Part shown: piece by piece, positions 1 through 8,001 of the stretch | Numbering within the stretch: position 1 is the stretch's first letter | Layout: each line of letters opens with the position of its first letter | From: SAR324 cluster bacterium | GTDB lineage: Bacteria > SAR324 > NAC60-12 | Assembly (NCBI GenBank): GCA_015231885.1 | Contig: JADGAT010000007.1 | Span: forward strand, 1 to 36,515 | Direction of reading: 5' to 3' | DNA: 36,515 nucleotides | Translations under genes and position numbers: made by a program | Notes under the pieces: model-generated | Told to the model about the DNA's origin: nothing | Seen by the model: the letters and a program-made list of their open reading frames with translations, nothing else | Databases searched by the model: none

Positions 1-50
1 GTTGCTTTACCAGTGACATAGCAAGCTATGCGCCCGATAAAACGCCTTGA
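1..50 (-). repeat. Hairpin repeat element, copy A (cut by window edge)
   Basis: Read on the minus strand, this begins with AAGGCG near position 48 and ends with CAAC at position 1. The core CATAGC-TT-GCTATG is a hairpin, and an outer 8-bp stem (GTTTTATC with GGTAAAGC, two or three wobble pairs) encloses it. From AAGGCG to CAAC it aligns without gaps to the element at 16421-16468 in the bmp leader. About half the bases are identical, but the stem bases differ in a compensating way. It lies downstream of hypF and outside any recognised gene. The outer arm continues past the window edge, so the full extent is unknown. It could be a REP-like mobile element or a structured RNA. Confidence 0.55.
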
Positions 51-170
51 ATCTCGATGAACATCCTGCGTAACTTTCACATGTTATTATTTTCGCCTTC
101 CTAAGAACGGTCAGAAGTTAATCCTTTGTTTTTTAAATGAAAAATCTCCACGGGAAATATCAAAGAGCCA

Positions 171-2450
171 TTATTCATCTAAGTGGTTTTGGTGGTGGGG
201 CTCTCGTAAATGCGCATAGATTTGCCCCAATGAAATTCCCCCATCATTAGGGGGGATACGTTGATGCCAGTAAGGTTGAAAGCCTGCGGACCGAAGCTTT
301 TCTACGGCTTGTTCTGTTAAATAACGATTCTGAAAACAGCCCCCAGACAGGACGATTTTCTGTTCTCCTGATTGCCTGGCTGCTTCTACAATAAGGTTGG
401 CCAAGGTATTATGAAACTTGGTCGCAATTTTAGATAGTGTGAATTCTTGTTGTTGATCCTGGATGATTTCCAGTATCATGGACTGCCAGTCGATTTCAGA
501 AGAAAATGACAGAGAATACGTTTGACTGGTAAGGGCAGGGTCAGTGATAAACTCCAACTTCATGGCAGCCTGTCCTTCAAAATGAACTTCATGGCAAAGG
601 CCAATAATAGAGGCCACAGCATCGAAGAGTCTCCCCATGCTGGAAGTGTAGGGAGAATTGAGTTTTTTTTTGAGAATCTGCAGCAGCAGTTCCAAATCGG
701 ACGCTGTAAATTGTTGATGCGGCAGCAGATGCGTTTGCCGCAACAGATCTTCCTGAAATATCTGATGCAGCATTCCAATGGCGGTTCTCTTGGGCTCTTT
801 GATGGATTTTGCTCCGCCCGGTAACGGGAATGGACGCAGAGAAGCAAATCGTTGGAAGGAATCCTCGGTAATTGACAAAAACTCTCCTCCCCAAATAGTG
901 CCGTCTGTTCCTAATCCCGTCCCATCCCAGCAAATACCAAGGGCACTTCCATTCAATCCATTCTCCGCCATACATGATGCAATATGCGCATAATGGTGCT
1001 GAATTTTAGTGAACGGAATTTTTGAATCAACGGCAAATTTTGTAGAAGTGTAGCCTGGGTGCAGGTCAGAAATAATTTTTTGAGGATAAATTTGATACAT
1101 ATTTTGAAAGTCTGCAATCACCTGCTCAAAAGCATGAGTCGCTTCAGCTGTTTCCAAATCACCAATGTGCTGGCTTATAAAAACATTGGAGCCTTGAGTG
1201 ATGGCAATGGTGTTTTTCAACTGTCCTCCCACGGCAAGTACACCAGGTATATTGGATGAAAGCATGACGGGAAGAGGAGCATATCCTCTGGACCGTCTCA
1301 AGATTTGTTCACGATCTAAAATAATGCGGGCAATGGAATCATCGACATGCCTTAAAATGGGGCGGTTGTGAACCAATAGGAAATCGGCAATCTGATTCAA
1401 TCGGGAGAGCGCTTCTTTTTCGGAAATACAAATAGGTTCATCAGATCGATTTCCACTGGTTGCGACCAATGGGATGTTTGCTTCTTTCGACAAGATGTGA
1501 TGCAGAGGGCTGTAGGGCAGCATCACCCCAAGGTATGGATTGTCAGGGGCCACGGATGCAGAAATTTTCAAAGTAGAAGGGGATTTGATTTGTTGGAGCA
1601 GTACAATGGGGGCTTCTGCAGAGCATAATAACCGTTCTTCCAGTGGTTCGATGCTGCATAATTGCTGGATGGTTTCCAGGGTTGGCAGCATCAGGGCAAA
1701 GGGTTTTTCTTCACGATGTTTACGTTGACGCAAGGCTTGGACGGCATCTTCATTTTGTGCATCAACCATCAGTTGAAAACCACCAATCCCCTTAATGGCC
1801 ACAATCGAACCTGTCTTTAAATGATGAACAGCTTGCTGGATAGCATGATGGTGGTCTGCCAGGACATCTCCTGCCAGGTTCCATAATTCTACATGTGGAC
1901 CGCAAGCTGAGCAGGCATTGGGCTGTGCGTGAAACCGCCGGTCTTTTGGATTTTCATACTCCTGTTGGCATGGTGAACATTGGGTAAAATGCTTCATTGC
2001 CGTATTCGGGCGGTCGTAAGGTAGCGATTCGATAATGCTGAAACGCGGCCCGCAATTGGTACAGTTGGTAAATGGATAAAGATAGCGCCGGTTATTGGGA
2101 TCAAACACTTCTTCAAGACACGCTGGACAAGTCGCAATATCGGGCAGAATCAGGGCTGTTGGTTTGCCTGTCGATTGACTTTCTTGTATTTGAAAACCAG
2201 ATATTCCAACAGGATCGAGATAAGAAAATTCAATACTTTGGATAAAGGCCTTATCGGGTTTTTCTTGCTGCAGGCGTAAGATAAATTTTTCTAAATGCTG
2301 GTGGCGGCCTTCTATTTCAATCAGCACACCTGCTGGTGTATTTTCGATCCAGCCCGGAAGATTCATTGTTTGTGCGAGTTTATAGACAAAGGGGCGAAAG
2401 CCTATTCCCTGCACAGTACCGCAAATGGTAATGTGAAGGCGCTGAATCAT
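171..2450 (-). CDS. hypF: HypF, carbamoyltransferase for [NiFe]-hydrogenase maturation
   Basis: This 759-residue protein is full length for HypF, which turns carbamoyl phosphate into the thiocarbamate on HypE that becomes the cyanide ligands of the NiFe centre. In order it shows an N-terminal acylphosphatase domain (GTVQGIGFRPFVYKL, about residues 9-24) and two zinc-finger pairs (CPACLEEVF with CTNCGPRFS, then CSPCQQEYE with CSACGPH, about 105-185). A YrdC-like domain follows (IVAIKGIGGFQLMVDA, about 215-235; RQRKHREEKPFALML). The C-terminal Kae1-like domain carries HHYAHIASCM, GICWDGTGLGTDGTIWGGE and LSGGCFQNRYL. Its start codon overlaps the stop of the protease gene (ATGA), so it is translationally coupled as the last gene of the hydrogenase operon. 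Its HypE partner is not in the window. Confidence 0.97.
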   Translation of the reverse strand: MIQRLHITICGTVQGIGFRPFVYKLAQTMNLPGWIENTPAGVLIEIEGRHQHLEKFILRLQQEKPDKAFIQSIEFSYLDPVGISGFQIQESQSTGKPTALILPDIATCPACLEEVFDPNNRRYLYPFTNCTNCGPRFSIIESLPYDRPNTAMKHFTQCSPCQQEYENPKDRRFHAQPNACSACGPHVELWNLAGDVLADHHHAIQQAVHHLKTGSIVAIKGIGGFQLMVDAQNEDAVQALRQRKHREEKPFALMLPTLETIQQLCSIEPLEERLLCSAEAPIVLLQQIKSPSTLKISASVAPDNPYLGVMLPYSPLHHILSKEANIPLVATSGNRSDEPICISEKEALSRLNQIADFLLVHNRPILRHVDDSIARIILDREQILRRSRGYAPLPVMLSSNIPGVLAVGGQLKNTIAITQGSNVFISQHIGDLETAEATHAFEQVIADFQNMYQIYPQKIISDLHPGYTSTKFAVDSKIPFTKIQHHYAHIASCMAENGLNGSALGICWDGTGLGTDGTIWGGEFLSITEDSFQRFASLRPFPLPGGAKSIKEPKRTAIGMLHQIFQEDLLRQTHLLPHQQFTASDLELLLQILKKKLNSPYTSSMGRLFDAVASIIGLCHEVHFEGQAAMKLEFITDPALTSQTYSLSFSSEIDWQSMILEIIQDQQQEFTLSKIATKFHNTLANLIVEAARQSGEQKIVLSGGCFQNRYLTEQAVEKLRSAGFQPYWHQRIPPNDGGISLGQIYAHLREPHHQNHLDE

Positions 2451-2914
2451 GAGAGGAGTTTTTGTAAATTAGAGTGTACCGTATCGACAACTTGGGGAAT
2501 GGAGTGCTCTATGGCGGGAGACAACGACATGCTCATGGGCTGTAAATCTTCGATAGAAACGGTAATCAGGATAATTTTGGGGAGATGGCCCAGCAGCGCG
2601 GATGATTCCACCAAGTCTTTCAGCCCAATATCATGGGCGCTCAATGTTTTGGGAAAGTCGGAGGAAAATTTTGGTTTGATAACAGAGAGGGTTCCTGCAG
2701 GTTTGCCGTCAATCGTGGCGTCAATTAAGATAACACAGGCATGCCCCTCCAGATGGGAAAGGAGGTGAAATCCGCCTGTTCCTCCATCAAGCAGCTGTAC
2801 ATTTTCTGGGAAACTCAACTTCTCCAATGCTTGAATGGCGTGAACACCAATACCCTCGTCACCCAACAGCAAATTACCAATTCCCAAAATCAGAATAGAA
2901 TCAGAAGTTCCCAT
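2447..2914 (-). CDS. hyaD: Hydrogenase maturation endopeptidase (HyaD/HupD family)
   Basis: This 155-residue protein matches the family that clips the C-terminal tail off the hydrogenase large subunit after nickel is inserted. The N-terminus ILILGIGNLLLGDEGIGVHA is the family signature. The three nickel-sensing ligands known from HybD/HyaD can be placed at Glu20, Asp65 (ILIDATIDG) and His94 (LSAHDIGL). It sits between the cytochrome b gene (38 bp upstream) and hypF (ATGA overlap). Its substrate should be the tail of the large subunit encoded two genes upstream. The name hyaD follows the operon order; hupD would serve equally. Confidence 0.95.
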   Translation of the reverse strand: MGTSDSILILGIGNLLLGDEGIGVHAIQALEKLSFPENVQLLDGGTGGFHLLSHLEGHACVILIDATIDGKPAGTLSVIKPKFSSDFPKTLSAHDIGLKDLVESSALLGHLPKIILITVSIEDLQPMSMSLSPAIEHSIPQVVDTVHSNLQKLLS

Positions 2915-2952
2915 CTCTTATGCTGTTGGACGATCAATACAAAGGTTGTTTG

Positions 2953-3642
2953 CTATTTTTGCAAATCTTTTTCTTCCACAAATTTCCATCCTCCAATCAT
3001 GGAAGAAGTAGTCCCTCTTGCTTCTACATAATCATGAAAAGCCACTATGTAGACATGAACCATGGTAAAAATGACGAAAAACCACATCATCAGGTGGTGC
3101 CAGAAGCGTACATTGGTATCTCCATCCATCATAGGAACAATCCAGGTAAAAAGATCTGCAATCCACCACTCACTCATGGGAGCTAATAATCCAAACCCAG
3201 AAGCAATTTGAAAAACGGATGCTAACCCCAGAAAAAGATAGGACAAGCATGCGACACTGTTGTGCCCGGGACTGTGGATTTTTCTTTCTTCGACCATCAT
3301 GAAGATGTCGATTGCAATAACATCTTTGAACTCGTCCCATTGTTTTTGGGACAAGGGAAGATAATTTGTCCAGCGGGCATATTGATTGCCCATGAATGCG
3401 TAAATGATTCGATAAATCCAGGCAAAAAGAAAGACATAAGCCGCAGCAAAGTGAATCAGACGCACGGTGCCAAACCAATGCCCCATGTGAGCTTCCTGAG
3501 AGTTTTGCAAAGCAACAGGATTACCGATCAGGTATCCTGTGATGATGAGCAAAACAATACACAGTGCGTTGATCCAATGGAATAAACGAACTGGCAGCTG
3601 CCATACATAAAAAGTCACACGCGAAGGGCCTTTTTGTTCCAT
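2953..3642 (-). CDS. hyaC: Ni/Fe-hydrogenase cytochrome b subunit
   Basis: A 229-residue membrane protein of the HyaC/HupZ dihaem cytochrome b family, which anchors the periplasmic hydrogenase dimer and passes electrons to the quinone pool. The start (VWQLPVRLFHWINALCIV) carries the typical first-helix His. Further His residues lie in hydrophobic segments (IHFAAAYVFLFAWIYRIIY; FWHHLMMWFFVIFTMVHVY), in a four-helix layout. It has a perfect AGGAGG ribosome site (complement of 3647-3652) overlapping the end of hyaB, 8 bp from it. Order and spacing match the classical small-large-cytochrome b hydrogenase operon. Confidence 0.95.
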   Translation of the reverse strand: MEQKGPSRVTFYVWQLPVRLFHWINALCIVLLIITGYLIGNPVALQNSQEAHMGHWFGTVRLIHFAAAYVFLFAWIYRIIYAFMGNQYARWTNYLPLSQKQWDEFKDVIAIDIFMMVEERKIHSPGHNSVACLSYLFLGLASVFQIASGFGLLAPMSEWWIADLFTWIVPMMDGDTNVRFWHHLMMWFFVIFTMVHVYIVAFHDYVEARGTTSSMIGGWKFVEEKDLQK

Positions 3643-3650
3643 AAAACCTC

Positions 3651-5360
3651 CTAAAACGTATTGAGTTGATGGACGTAACTCCCGTTTTCATCATACAAAT
3701 GAACCGCGCAAGCCAAACACGGATCAAATGAATGGATGGTGCGGATAATTTCCAGTGGCTGCTCTATATTGGCAACAGGCGTTCCTACTAAAGCTTCCTC
3801 ATAGGCAGAACGCTGTCCTTGAGGATCTTTAGGCGAAGCGTTCCAGGTGGAAGGGACCACTAGCTGATAATTGTCAATTCTCTGATTTTTAATATTAATG
3901 TAATGTGACAATGCTCCACGTGGTGCTTCCGTCAATCCAACGCCTTTGGCAGTGGCAGGCCAAGTCGTGGGATCCCATTTCTCATTATTGAACATGCGGG
4001 TTTCCCCATTTTTGATATTGGCCATCAATTGGTCAAAGAACTCAAATGACCAATTGGAAACTAACTGTGTTTCCAATGCTCTGGCAGCTGTTCTTCCCAA
4101 GGTAGAAAATAGAACTGTTGCTGGTACATTCAGCTTGGCTAATGCTCCATTGACGACTTCCTGGAATTCCTCCCTGCCGGAAACATAACCAACCAGCATC
4201 CTGGCCAAAGGTCCTACTTCCATAGGCTTGCCATCCCAACGTGGAGTTTTCAGCCAGCTGTACTTTCCTTCCACGTTCAAGAATTCATAAGGAGGTTGTG
4301 GGCCTGTATAATTCAGATTCGTTTCGCCCTCCCAGGGATGCTTCCCTTTATTATCGCCAGTACCATAAGTGTACCAGGAGCGGGCAATGTACTCTTCAAC
4401 TTTGTTCACATCGAACTCAACCACTTCGTTTAGATTACGATCGAGAATAATGCCTCGGGGGAATTTAAAACTAAGAGGGTCGTTGTATCCATTGGTTGGT
4501 AAATCGCCAAATGACAGATAATTGGAAAGGCCTCCTCCAATTGCCGCCCAATCTGTATAATAAGGAGCAACAGCGAGAACATCCGGTATATATACCTGCT
4601 CTACAAAAGTTTTGGCCTCTTGCAGCAAGGACTTGACATGTGACAAGCGCTCGATGTTAATGGAATTCACTTCTTCTATATTAATGGAGCAGGGCATTCC
4701 GCCTACCACATAGTTTGGATGAGGATTTTTTCCTCCAAAAATTGCATGAATTTTAACAATCTCTTTTTGCCACTCCAGGGCTTCCAGGTAGTGTGCCACT
4801 CCCAATAAGTTGATTTCAGGAGGAAGCTTGTAGGCAGGGTGTCCCCAGTAAGCATTGGAAAAAATCCCAAGCTGTCCACTTGCAACAAATTTTTTAACGC
4901 GATCTTGAATTGCTCCAAAATACTTGGGAGAACTTTTGGGCCAAGGCGAGATACTGCGTGCAATTTTCGAGGTTTCTGCAGGATTGGCACTCAATGCACT
5001 GACAACATCTACCCAGTCCAATGCATGCAGATGATAAAAATGTACAACATGATCCTGCATGTATTGTGCGCAAAACATGAGATTCCGCACTAATTCCGCA
5101 CTGGGGGGAATTTTAATTTTTAAAGCATCTTCTACCGCACGGATTGATGCTAAAGCATGCACCGTGGTACAAACACCACAGACCCTTTCTGTGATGGCCC
5201 AGGCATCTCTAGGGTCTCGTCCTTTTAGTATGATTTCTAAACCTCTTACCATGGTCCCGGAACTATAGGCCTCTACAATTTTTCCATCTTTGACTTCTGC
5301 TTCAATACGAAGGTGGCCTTCAATCCGAGTTACAGGATCTACTACGATTCTATTTGCCAT
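3651..5360 (-). CDS. hyaB: [NiFe]-hydrogenase large subunit, group 1
   Basis: This 569-residue catalytic subunit oxidises H2 at the Ni-Fe site. The four nickel-binding cysteines are clear: Cys61 and Cys64 in RVCGVCTTVHALASIRAVED, and Cys548 and Cys551 in DPCLACAVH near the end. His554 is followed by a 15-residue tail that the HyaD-type protease would remove. The N-terminus IVVDPVTRIEGHLRIE is typical of group 1 respiratory hydrogenases. It has no signal peptide, as expected, because it is exported together with the small subunit. Its start overlaps the small-subunit stop by one base (TAATG), with an AGGAGG site inside the end of hyaA. Confidence 0.98.
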   Translation of the reverse strand: MANRIVVDPVTRIEGHLRIEAEVKDGKIVEAYSSGTMVRGLEIILKGRDPRDAWAITERVCGVCTTVHALASIRAVEDALKIKIPPSAELVRNLMFCAQYMQDHVVHFYHLHALDWVDVVSALSANPAETSKIARSISPWPKSSPKYFGAIQDRVKKFVASGQLGIFSNAYWGHPAYKLPPEINLLGVAHYLEALEWQKEIVKIHAIFGGKNPHPNYVVGGMPCSINIEEVNSINIERLSHVKSLLQEAKTFVEQVYIPDVLAVAPYYTDWAAIGGGLSNYLSFGDLPTNGYNDPLSFKFPRGIILDRNLNEVVEFDVNKVEEYIARSWYTYGTGDNKGKHPWEGETNLNYTGPQPPYEFLNVEGKYSWLKTPRWDGKPMEVGPLARMLVGYVSGREEFQEVVNGALAKLNVPATVLFSTLGRTAARALETQLVSNWSFEFFDQLMANIKNGETRMFNNEKWDPTTWPATAKGVGLTEAPRGALSHYINIKNQRIDNYQLVVPSTWNASPKDPQGQRSAYEEALVGTPVANIEQPLEIIRTIHSFDPCLACAVHLYDENGSYVHQLNTF

Positions 5361-6457
5361 TATTTCCCTCCTGGTGATTCTTCAATTTGTTTACGTATTT
5401 GCTTCCGCTTTCTAGCATTGGCAGTGAGTGCGTGAACGCCTAAAGCTGCCGTAGTTATACCTGCGGCAACCATACCAACGGTATCAGCATCGGTTTCTGA
5501 AGTGTATCCAAGAACTCCTGGAAGGTGCTCATAGAGAGGAGCATTGTCCCAGTTTCCTGCTTCACTGCAGCCAATACAGCCATGCCCCGATTGAATTGGG
5601 AAGCTGGTGGCTTCATTCCATTTTGTAACAGCACAAGCATTATAAGTCACGGGACCGCGACAGCCTACTTTGTAAAGACAGTAGCCTTTTCGTGCATTTT
5701 CATCATCAAATGTTTCTACGAATAAACCCGCATCATAGTTTGGGCGACGATAGCATGTGTCGTGTACTCGGCGTGAGTAAAACGCTTTGGGCCTGCCCTG
5801 AGAATCGAGTTGAGGCAAGCGGCCAAATGCTAAATAATGAACGATGGTCCCGGCCATGACTTCTGGAATGGGGGGGCATCCGGGAACATTGACAATCGGT
5901 TTGCCTTTAATGATATCCCGGATAGGGGTGGCTTGAGTTGGGTTGGGTTTAGCGCCTTGAACACAGCCGGCATAAGCACAGTTTCCCCAGGCAACAATAG
6001 CGGCTGCACCGGCAGCGGCCTCCTTTACGATGTCCAACGCCGTATGTCCTCCAATACAACAATAGACTCCATTGGCCGCAGTTGGAATTGAGCCCTCTAC
6101 CAACATCAAATACTGACCTTTATATTTTTCCATTGTGTGGCGTCGAGCTTCTTCTGCCTGGTGTCCAGCAGCGGCTTGTAATGTTTCTGTATAATCCAAA
6201 GAAATATGATCCAATACTACATCAGCTACGATGGGGTGTGAGCTTCTTACAAAAGACTCACTGCAGCATGTGCATTCCTGGAAATGAAACCAGAGCACAG
6301 GGGGTCTGGGTTTTGTTTCCATAGCATGAACAAGGCTGCCAATAGACGAGGCCTGTAGCCCCGAAGCAGCACCTATCCAGGCACAGAATTTAAGAAAATC
6401 CCTCCGGGTGTATCCCTTTTCCTGCATTTTATCCCAGAAAGTTTGCCGTTCCTCCAT
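5360..6457 (-). CDS. hyaA: [NiFe]-hydrogenase small subunit, oxygen-tolerant type, Tat-exported
   Basis: This 365-residue iron-sulphur subunit has a twin-arginine signal (YTRRDFLKF, Arg18-Arg19) and a probable cleavage after Ala45. The proximal cluster ligands are Cys62, Cys64, Cys65 (ECTCCSES), Cys160, Cys165 (GNCAYAGC) and Cys194 (VPGCPP). Subtracting 45 gives 17, 19, 20, 115, 120 and 149, exactly the six cysteines of the [4Fe-3S] cluster in E. coli Hyd-1. The two extra cysteines mark oxygen tolerance. Medial and distal cluster motifs (HDTCYRRPNYDAG, CRGPVTYNAC, HGCIGCSE) are present. A hydrophobic helix at about 325-345 followed by a basic tail anchors the protein. It is first in its operon, with a GAGAGGAAGT ribosome site. 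Confidence 0.98.
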   Translation of the reverse strand: MEERQTFWDKMQEKGYTRRDFLKFCAWIGAASGLQASSIGSLVHAMETKPRPPVLWFHFQECTCCSESFVRSSHPIVADVVLDHISLDYTETLQAAAGHQAEEARRHTMEKYKGQYLMLVEGSIPTAANGVYCCIGGHTALDIVKEAAAGAAAIVAWGNCAYAGCVQGAKPNPTQATPIRDIIKGKPIVNVPGCPPIPEVMAGTIVHYLAFGRLPQLDSQGRPKAFYSRRVHDTCYRRPNYDAGLFVETFDDENARKGYCLYKVGCRGPVTYNACAVTKWNEATSFPIQSGHGCIGCSEAGNWDNAPLYEHLPGVLGYTSETDADTVGMVAAGITTAALGVHALTANARKRKQIRKQIEESPGGK

Positions 6458-6650
6458 ACTTCCTCTCCTATCAAAGAAGTTTTCATTATCAGCATGAGAA
6501 ATCGCTCTCTTGCTGTTTTTATATAATCTTTCTGAATTAATATTTCTTCTGCTTCTTTATTCTCAACCTCAAAAAATCATATGTTTAATAAAGATTAAAG
6601 ACCATGAAATCTTAAAAGAAATCAATTTAAAAATTAAACCATTGATTTCA

Positions 6651-6664
6651 AATTCAATTGAATT
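6651..6664. promoter_or_regulatory. 14-bp perfect palindrome, possible operator
   Basis: AATTCAATTGAATT is its own reverse complement. It lies centrally between the divergent hydrogenase and hypA operons and is followed at once by the inverted repeat TCCTGT-N16-ACAGGA (6666-6693). A shared regulator site is plausible, but AT-rich DNA produces such palindromes by chance. Confidence 0.3.
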
Positions 6665-6769
6665 ATCCTGTACTAACCAGAAATAGAACAGGAAGTCAAT
6701 TTAAAAAAAGTTTCTTTGGAATAATTTAAGATTTGTTGGCTTTTTTAGCAGTAGATATTCATGTCGCCT

Positions 6770-6785
6770 GACTTTGCAAAAAGTC
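6770..6785 (+). other. Short hairpin in hypA leader
   Basis: GACTTT-GCAA-AAAGTC forms a perfect 6-bp stem closed by a GCAA (GNRA-type) tetraloop, about 100 bases before the hypA start. It has no U-run, so it is not an intrinsic terminator. It may shape the 5' leader of the hypAB-xdh transcript. Confidence 0.35.
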
Positions 6786-6886
6786 GCTTCCTGGACTTTT
6801 ATTTATTTTAGGAGTAACCTGGAAATGCTTTTTAGAAGTCATGAAAGGGAGTAAACAAGTTAGAAATATGGTGACTGAGTGAAAAA

Positions 6887-7228
6887 ATGCATGAACTGTC
6901 AATAATGATGAGTATTTTGGATACATGCCAGCAGGAGGCGGAGAAAGCAGGGGCGGGAAGAGTCAGTAAAATTCATCTGCAGATAGGAGAACGATCTGGG
7001 GTTGTTGTGGATTCATTGAAGTTTGTCTTCAGCATGGCAACGCAGGATACAATGGCAGAGGGTGCGGAACTAGAAATTGATCTCATTCCATTTGAAGGAG
7101 AATGCCCGCATTGCAATCGGAGATTTCATGCATCAGCAGGTTTTTTAGTTTGTGATCAGTGTGGTAATTATGCCAAATTAATTGGCGGACAAGAGTTGAA
7201 TATTAAAAGTATTGAGGTGGAGGACTAA
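6887..7228 (+). CDS. hypA: HypA, nickel metallochaperone for hydrogenase
   Basis: At 113 residues this is the usual HypA length. The N-terminal MHELSI supplies the nickel ligands His2 and Glu3. The zinc site is Cys73, Cys76, Cys89 and Cys92 (CPHC and CDQC). HypA works with the HypB GTPase to load nickel into the hydrogenase large subunit. It heads the plus-strand operon and overlaps hypB by one base (TAATG). The ribosome site is weak (GAGTGA upstream). In some bacteria HypA and HypB also serve urease, which matters here because purine catabolism genes follow. Confidence 0.96.
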   Translation: MHELSIMMSILDTCQQEAEKAGAGRVSKIHLQIGERSGVVVDSLKFVFSMATQDTMAEGAELEIDLIPFEGECPHCNRRFHASAGFLVCDQCGNYAKLIGGQELNIKSIEVED

Positions 7229-7995
7229 TGTGCCAGGAATGCGGATGTTTGGAAGTTGATCAAATTAAAATTGATGGAAAACTGTTAAGTGCTAGGAATC
7301 ATACCCATCAGCATGATCATAGTCATCATGCTGAGAATAATGTTGATACCGGAAGGGAAATTAGCATCAAGCAAAATATTCTGCAAAAAAACAACCAGAT
7401 TGCTTCGCACAATCGGGAACATTTTGCGGCCCATCACGTTTTTTCAATGAACTGGATCAGTGCTCCTGGTTCTGGGAAAACTACTTTATTGGAGAAAATG
7501 ATTGAGGATTTGGGAAACAATCTTTCCATTGCTGTGATTGAAGGTGATCAACAAACCGACAACGATGCTGCTCGTATCCGACAGGCTGGTGCAGAAGCGG
7601 TACAAGTCAATACAGGGGCTGCCTGTCATCTGGATGCGGAAATGATTCATCAGGCTTTACATAAGCTCCCTTTGCAGAAGAATAGTTTACTGGTTATTGA
7701 AAATGTAGGAAACATGGTTTGTCCAACAGCTTATGACCTGGGTGAGCATTTGAAATTATCCATCATCAGCTGCACAGAAGGAGACGACAAACCTCTTAAA
7801 TATCCAGATCTTTTACTCACTTCGAAAGTCTTGTTGATCAATAAAATTGATTTACTGCCTTATCTGGATTTCAACGTGGAAAATTGCATGCAATGGGCAA
7901 AAAAAATCAATCCTGAAATCATCATTTTTCCAGTTTCTGCCAAAACAAAAGAAGGGCTTTCCGAATTTTATCAATGGCTTCAACAAAATTTATAA
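7228..7995 (+). CDS. hypB: HypB, nickel-inserting GTPase
   Basis: This 255-residue SIMIBI-class GTPase drives nickel insertion into hydrogenase. It starts with MCQECGC, the high-affinity metal motif of HypB. A short histidine-rich stretch (HTHQHDHSHH, about 25-34) could store nickel. The G1 loop is APGSGKTT (79-86). Later come IEGDQQTDNDA, CPTAYDLGEH and the guanine-specificity motif NKIDL. It overlaps hypA by one base and lies only 6 bp before the xanthine dehydrogenase small-subunit gene, so all are likely co-transcribed. Confidence 0.97.
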   Translation: MCQECGCLEVDQIKIDGKLLSARNHTHQHDHSHHAENNVDTGREISIKQNILQKNNQIASHNREHFAAHHVFSMNWISAPGSGKTTLLEKMIEDLGNNLSIAVIEGDQQTDNDAARIRQAGAEAVQVNTGAACHLDAEMIHQALHKLPLQKNSLLVIENVGNMVCPTAYDLGEHLKLSIISCTEGDDKPLKYPDLLLTSKVLLINKIDLLPYLDFNVENCMQWAKKINPEIIIFPVSAKTKEGLSEFYQWLQQNL

Positions 7996-8001
7996 ATTGC
8001 C

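Larger units (their letters stand above)
6458..6886. promoter_or_regulatory. Divergent control region between hyaA and hypA (429 bp)
   Basis: This AT-rich gap separates the minus-strand hydrogenase operon from the plus-strand hypA operon and must hold both promoters. No convincing sigma-70 or sigma-54 promoter could be placed by eye. Visible symmetry includes a 14-bp perfect palindrome (6651-6664), a TCCTGT/ACAGGA inverted repeat with a 16-base spacer (6666-6693), and a hairpin GACTTT-GCAA-AAAGTC (6770-6785) in the hypA leader. No gene was seen in it. Confidence 0.5.

Noticed and set aside
6458..6886. A sigma-54 (-24/-12) promoter for the hydrogenase operons
   Set aside because: Candidate GG...GC pairs, such as those near 6736, have the wrong spacing; none fits on either strand.
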